Below are positions 42,880 to 64,000 of a stretch of 64,000 bases of DNA, one piece after another (position 1 is the stretch's first letter; every line of letters starts with the position of its first letter). Location: contig NC_090260.1 in assembly GCF_037325665.1 (NCBI RefSeq), positions 27,883,633 to 27,947,632 of the forward strand, read 5' to 3'. Made by a program: the position numbers and the translations under genes. Below the pieces are notes generated by a model that searched no databases, was not told the origin of the DNA, and was given only the letters and a program-made list of their open reading frames with translations. The stretch is from Littorina saxatilis (lineage: Eukaryota > Mollusca > Gastropoda > Littorinimorpha > Littorinidae).

Positions 42880-43503
42880 CCCAAGAGAAATTCCCCTAGA
42901 AAGTGAAATGAGCACATACAGAAACTCTGCAATGGAAACGGGCATTAGCTATCTACTTGATTATATCCATAACTGGGTGGATTTAAATGCCTGTATCACT
43001 TGTCATTTTCAGATGTCGTATATATTGTGATCATTGCTTCATTCCTTAGCTAATGGTTATTTCTAAACTACCAAACCAAATCTGAGCTCATGCTTGGAAA
43101 AACATATAGTTTCAGGACGATTTATACTATCTTTCGTTATAATGATTTGTGTCTATTTTTTCGAGATCAAGCCTTGTACATGTATGATTTCCTAATAGAA
43201 AACAAATCTGTACTCATAAAGACATCCATGCATTCGTTATTATTTTGATACGTTCATATGAACTCCCGGGATTTTCAAAAATGTCACAGTGTTAATGTAT
43301 TGCAATGAAACAGAACCTATTTGAGAAACGCTCGCACATGGCACACCTGCCTGGCTGGATAGAACACTGCGATTCCTCACTAAGACTTCTTCAGAATTAA
43401 TTGATATTGACCTGCATTTGGTAATAAATTATCACTCAAAATTGTACCTGAGTAGAACAAAACCAACTATATCTTAGTCATGTATACACAAACATTACTT
43501 ATT
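42880..43503. other. no gene seen
   Basis: A/T-rich unique sequence between a MITE and the tandem R1 repeats. Confidence 0.5.
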
Positions 43504-44552
43504 CCCCCCTCTGCTTCTTTACCTCTGTAAACTTGTAGAGCTAGTTATTTTTCGATAAACACCCAGCAACCAAACAAATAACGACCCAGCAACAGCCTGA
43601 ATCCTCGATAGCGCAATGGGTTGAGAAGCTGTTCTGCGTCGGTACTACTTTTGCGACTGAAAAGTTCCGATCGCTCTAATGTACGAAGTATACATCTCTG
43701 GAGCAAACAATACGAACATGCCGCATTTAAATTAACAACTACAGGCTTGAACACATGAATCTCCATATAACATCCATGAGTTTGGTTGTTTTCTGAATCT
43801 AGATCTGCTGTGCACAAACGTTCATCACAAGCAAATTCCCAAGGCAAGTAACTCTCATACTTTGTCTAGCGACAAGAGTAGTTCCCCTTTCAAATTTCTT
43901 TTCACTCAGTTTCTTCGACAACAGACAGCAATCCGACGGTCAGTTTTCAACAATATTTCATTTAATAAACAGATCACACGCAACCAAATGCACACATCTC
44001 ATCAATTTAAACAACATAAAGCGGTTTCATACACTATTTTCCCCAGAAAACTGAACTTCATACAGTTTTTAACGTTGGAACACGGGTGCAAAAGTTCGTC
44101 TGCTAGTCCCATTTGACGAAAGAACATTATCCTAAGCGATACCAAAACATATACAGAACACACAATATCTGCCTTTGCCGCCACAGCAGAATAACAGCAT
44201 ATCTGTGTACTTGATTTTAGTCCAAAATAGGAAAACTGACAAGAAATGTTAACAGAATGGAATGATTTGCACGGAACTATACAACCGCGCATTAATCGGT
44301 CGCCTGCGCAGGTTGACTGTTTGAGTGAATAGGATTCGATCAAACTTTCGCAAAAAAACCTCCTCTTTTCTTTGAATAACTGAAGAAAGGAGGAATAAAG
44401 AGGTTACACACCTCGTCTCAGTGATTATAAAAAATAATGGTCTCAGTTCGCGGTCATGAAAAAGCTCGCTAAAGCTCGCATTTTTCATGATCCGCAAACT
44501 TCGACCATTATTTTTAATAATCACTGAGACTCGGCATGTAACCTCTACTTAT
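43504..44552. mobile_element. R1 repeat, copy B, uninterrupted
   Basis: Starts TCCCCCCTCTGCTTCTTT, ends ACCTCTACTTAT. It has the R1 end palindrome at about 44402-44548. TTAT precedes it and separates it from copy C. It is somewhat more diverged from copy A than copy C is. Confidence 0.85.
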
Positions 44553-45590
44553 CCCCCCCTCTGCTTCTTTCTCTCTGTAAACTTGTAGGGCTAGTTATTT
44601 TTCGGTAACTTACCCAACAACCAAAATCACTTTCCCAACAACGGGCTTGAATCCTCGATAGCTCATGGGTAGAGACTGTACACATTGTGGATCTACTTTT
44701 TGCGACTCAAAAGTTCAGAACACTCTAATGTACAAAATATACATTTCTGGAGCAAACAATACAACCATACCGCATTTAAACCAGCAACTACAGACTTGAA
44801 CACATGAATCTCAATATAAAATCAATGAGTTTGGTTGTTTTCTGAATTCAGATCTGCCGTGCACAATCGTTTATTGCTAGCAAGATTCCAAGGAAAACTA
44901 ACTCTCATACTTTGTCTAGCGACACGAGTAGTTCCCCTTCCAGATTTCGGCTGCATCGACAAGACTGCAATCCGACGGTCAGTTTTCAACAATATTTCAT
45001 TTTATGAACAGATCACACGCAATTAATTGCAAACATTTAATCAACTTAAAGAACATGCAGCGGTTTCATACACTATTTTGCCCCAGAGAACTGAACTTCA
45101 TACAGTTTTTAACGTTGGAACACGGGTGTAAAAATTCGTCTGCTAGTCACATTCAAAGAAAGAACATTTCCTGAGCGATACCAAAACATGAACAGAACAC
45201 ACACTATCTGCCTTTACCGCCACAGCAGAATGACAACATAACTGTGTACTTGATTTTAGTTCAAAACATGGAAACTGACAAGAAGTGTTAACAAAATTGA
45301 ATGATTTGCACGGAACTATACAACCGCGCATTAATCGATCGCCTGCGCAGGTAGACTGGTTGGGTGAATATGATTCGATCAAACTTTCGCACAAAAACTC
45401 CTCTTTTCTTTGAATAGCTGAAGAAAGGAGGGATAAAGAGGTAACAAACCTCGTCTCAGTGATTATCAAAAATAATAGTCTCAGTTCGCGGTCATGAAAA
45501 AGCTCGCTGAAGCTCGCATTTTTCATGATCCGCTAACTTCGACCATTATTTTTGATAATCACTGAGACTCGGCATGTAACCTCTACTTAT
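44553..45590. mobile_element. R1 repeat, copy C, uninterrupted
   Basis: Directly follows copy B head to tail and is very close to copy A. Where copy A has the 3.46 kb insertion, copy C reads GCTAGCAAGATTCCAAGG. Confidence 0.85.
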
Positions 45591-46519
45591 TGCCACCAAA
45601 AAGCTTCATTCTTAAGCACAGTGTAAACATTTGTTTTGTTTTTGTTTTGTAATAATTCAAAACGTCTAACACTGACCCCTGAAGCTAAAACAATGCTAAG
45701 CTGCGATTATGTTAACTCTGCACATATCTGCATGTCTCATCCCATTAGATGTGTATTGAATTGTAACAATTGCACACAGTGTTAGTCTTTTGAAATGTGT
45801 CTGTGACTGATTCATTGTTACTGATAGGTTATAAATGTAACGTAGATTCTCTTGTAAATAACATTATCCGTTGCTCCTCCACTCCTCGGCAATATTTACA
45901 AATATATCAAAACGATTTCCAAAATATCGAGTCGGAAATTTCTGAAAATAGGTAACACAAATAAGTATAACACTCTCAAATTGTTTGCTAAATCCTACCC
46001 TCATCATCGGAAACAAAATGCAACATTAAACACCTCATTTTGTGACACTTATTCACTCCGTCAGCTTTTGGATACGAGTGGAATAGTTTCATTAAATTAA
46101 TCCTTGATATTATCATTGGTACAGTATTTAGTTTTCCTAACTCAAAACTACAACAAGAGCAACAACAGTCCTTACCTTAGCGCGATCAAGCTGCCGAATA
46201 CGCACAGGATTTGGCAGCAGTATTATTGAATTGCGTCCTTTCCCTCTACCTGTACTCTACAGTTTGGATTGTATGCATCGCCCTTACGACATTGGCATGT
46301 CGCAGAATGGGAATTTCCGAAGTTGTGACCCGTTGGGTGGAATCCTGAATGAATAAAAATGCGAATTCCCAATCATCACGATATGAGTAGAGATCTATTC
46401 CGATCTTCCGAGATTCTGGTTGGTCGTAATTTTTCTTGCCCAAAGACTTAGGGGCACCGTTGGCAAACCACAACGCTCGACGAGCGCAGAGAGGTTTACT
46501 TGTCTCTATATCAACGAAG
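45591..46519. other. upstream region of gene P
   Basis: A/T-rich until about 46150, then less so. A 99-codon minus frame at 46246-46545 overlaps the first exon of gene P. It has a protein-like opening (MMYLPLFAIFVDIETSKPLC) but no splice or family support. No clear TATA box was identified for gene P. Confidence 0.4.
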
Positions 46520-63245
<16,726 letters not shown>

Positions 63246-63265
63246 GGTGTGTTTCTGTTTGCATA

Positions 63266-63271
63266 AATAAA
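63266..63271 (+). promoter_or_regulatory. polyadenylation signal AATAAA of gene P
   Basis: AATAAA begins 20 nt after the stop and is followed by a GT-rich stretch, as expected for a cleavage site with a downstream element. The GT/GC microsatellite at 63319-63416 may serve as that element. Confidence 0.6.
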
Positions 63272-63318
63272 CAGTGTGTGGCGTGCGTGCGCGCGTGTGT
63301 GGCGCGCGCCGCGCGCGC

Positions 63319-63321
63319 GCG

Positions 63322-63416
<95 letters not shown>
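63319..63416. repeat. (GT)n array after a GC-rich alternating tract
   Basis: GCGCGCGCC-type purine-pyrimidine alternation at about 63285-63318 continues as pure GT, a sequence class able to adopt Z-DNA. Confidence 0.95.
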
Positions 63417-63418
<2 letters not shown>

Positions 63419-63812
63419 CGGATGAGACGAAAAACCGAGGTCCCTTCGTGTACACTACATTGGGGTGTGCACGTTAAAGATCCCATGATTGACAAAAGGG
63501 TCTTTCCTGGCAAAATTGTATAGGCATAGATAAAAATGTCCACCAAAATACCCGTGTGACTTGGAATAATAGGCCGTGAAAAGTAGGATATGCGCCGAAA
63601 TGGCTGCGATCTGCTGGCCGATGTGAATGCGTGATGTATTGTGTAAATAATTCCACCTCACACGGCATAAATAAATCCCTGCGCCTTGAATTCGTGTGTT
63701 GAGATATGTGCGCGATATAAATTGCATAAACATAAAAATAAAATAAATAAATCCCTGCGCTTAGAACTGTACCCACGGAATACGCGCGATATAAGCTTCA
63801 TATTGATTGATT
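63411..63812 (+). mobile_element. (ATTG)n SINE, 5' truncated
   Basis: Starts within TTTCGGATGAGACGAAAAACC directly at the GT array and is collinear with the 3' two thirds of 40777-41285, including the doubled tail. No tRNA head is present. Confidence 0.85.
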
Positions 63813-63883
63813 GTGTGTGTGTGCTTGCATGGTGTGTTTCCGAGTGTATAAAACGAACAGTGTGTAAGTAAGTGTGTGTGCGC

Positions 63884-63957
63884 AATGCGTTCAGTTTCAT
63901 TCTGTGAGTTCGACTGAGCTTGACTAAATGTTGTATTTTCGCCTTACGCGACTTATT
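63884..63957. mobile_element. end fragment of the TTTAGTCAAG element
   Basis: Matches 40545-40620, from AATGCGTTCAGTTTCATTC to CGCCTTACGCGACTT, with small changes. Confidence 0.75.
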
Positions 63958-64000
63958 AGATTTTCTGTTCATGATGACTGAACAAAATGTACCCCTATTT

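Overview
The window looks like gene-poor, repeat-rich nuclear DNA of a marine gastropod, most likely a caenogastropod close to Littorina. The grounds are split genes with GT-AG introns, long CA/GT, GA and CT arrays, tRNA-derived SINEs ending in (ATTG)n, (CAAA)n or AAAGAAAG tails, and a dispersed element with a terminal TTTAGTCAAG motif that I remember from Littorina assemblies. The organism is inferred. There is no sign of bacterial gene organisation.

Two host genes can be built from splice sites and exon phases, and I recognise neither protein. Gene M lies on the minus strand (about 24.2-42.0 kb). Its 3' half has four ordinary exons. Its 5' half has four pairs of micro-exons (25-37 bp each) carried on tandem copies of a roughly 2 kb segment; every pair has a length divisible by three. 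The introns between copies are very similar, but the first micro-exon of each pair is almost unrelated from copy to copy. This is the most unusual feature here. Gene P lies on the plus strand (46.52-63.25 kb) with six exons in consistent phase. It predicts 271 residues: an unfamiliar N-terminal part and a long C-terminal coiled coil, with AATAAA just after the stop. The two genes point away from each other across about 4.5 kb that holds two tandem copies of a 1.04 kb repeat.

Layout. 0-7.5 kb: simple repeats, SINE and LINE pieces, and three arrays of a 76 bp minisatellite whose unit carries the start of a short-chain dehydrogenase fold. 7.5-8.3 kb: a CT/CA array. 8.57-13.05 kb: a 1.04 kb repeat split by a 3.46 kb terminal-inverted-repeat element, itself split by a 656 bp MITE. 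13.1-17.1 kb: a nested palindromic element and several SINEs. 17.1-24.2 kb: nearly featureless, with one minisatellite. 24.2-42.0 kb: gene M, with a 2.8 kb hAT-like element that holds three further insertions. 42.1-46.5 kb: a TTAA-flanked MITE and the tandem 1.04 kb repeats. 46.5-63.3 kb: gene P. Its 11.7 kb third intron holds a young Ty3/gypsy-type LTR element inside a smaller repeat and a decayed LINE carrying a TTAA-flanked MITE. A foldback element sits in its last intron. 63.3-64 kb: truncated repeats.
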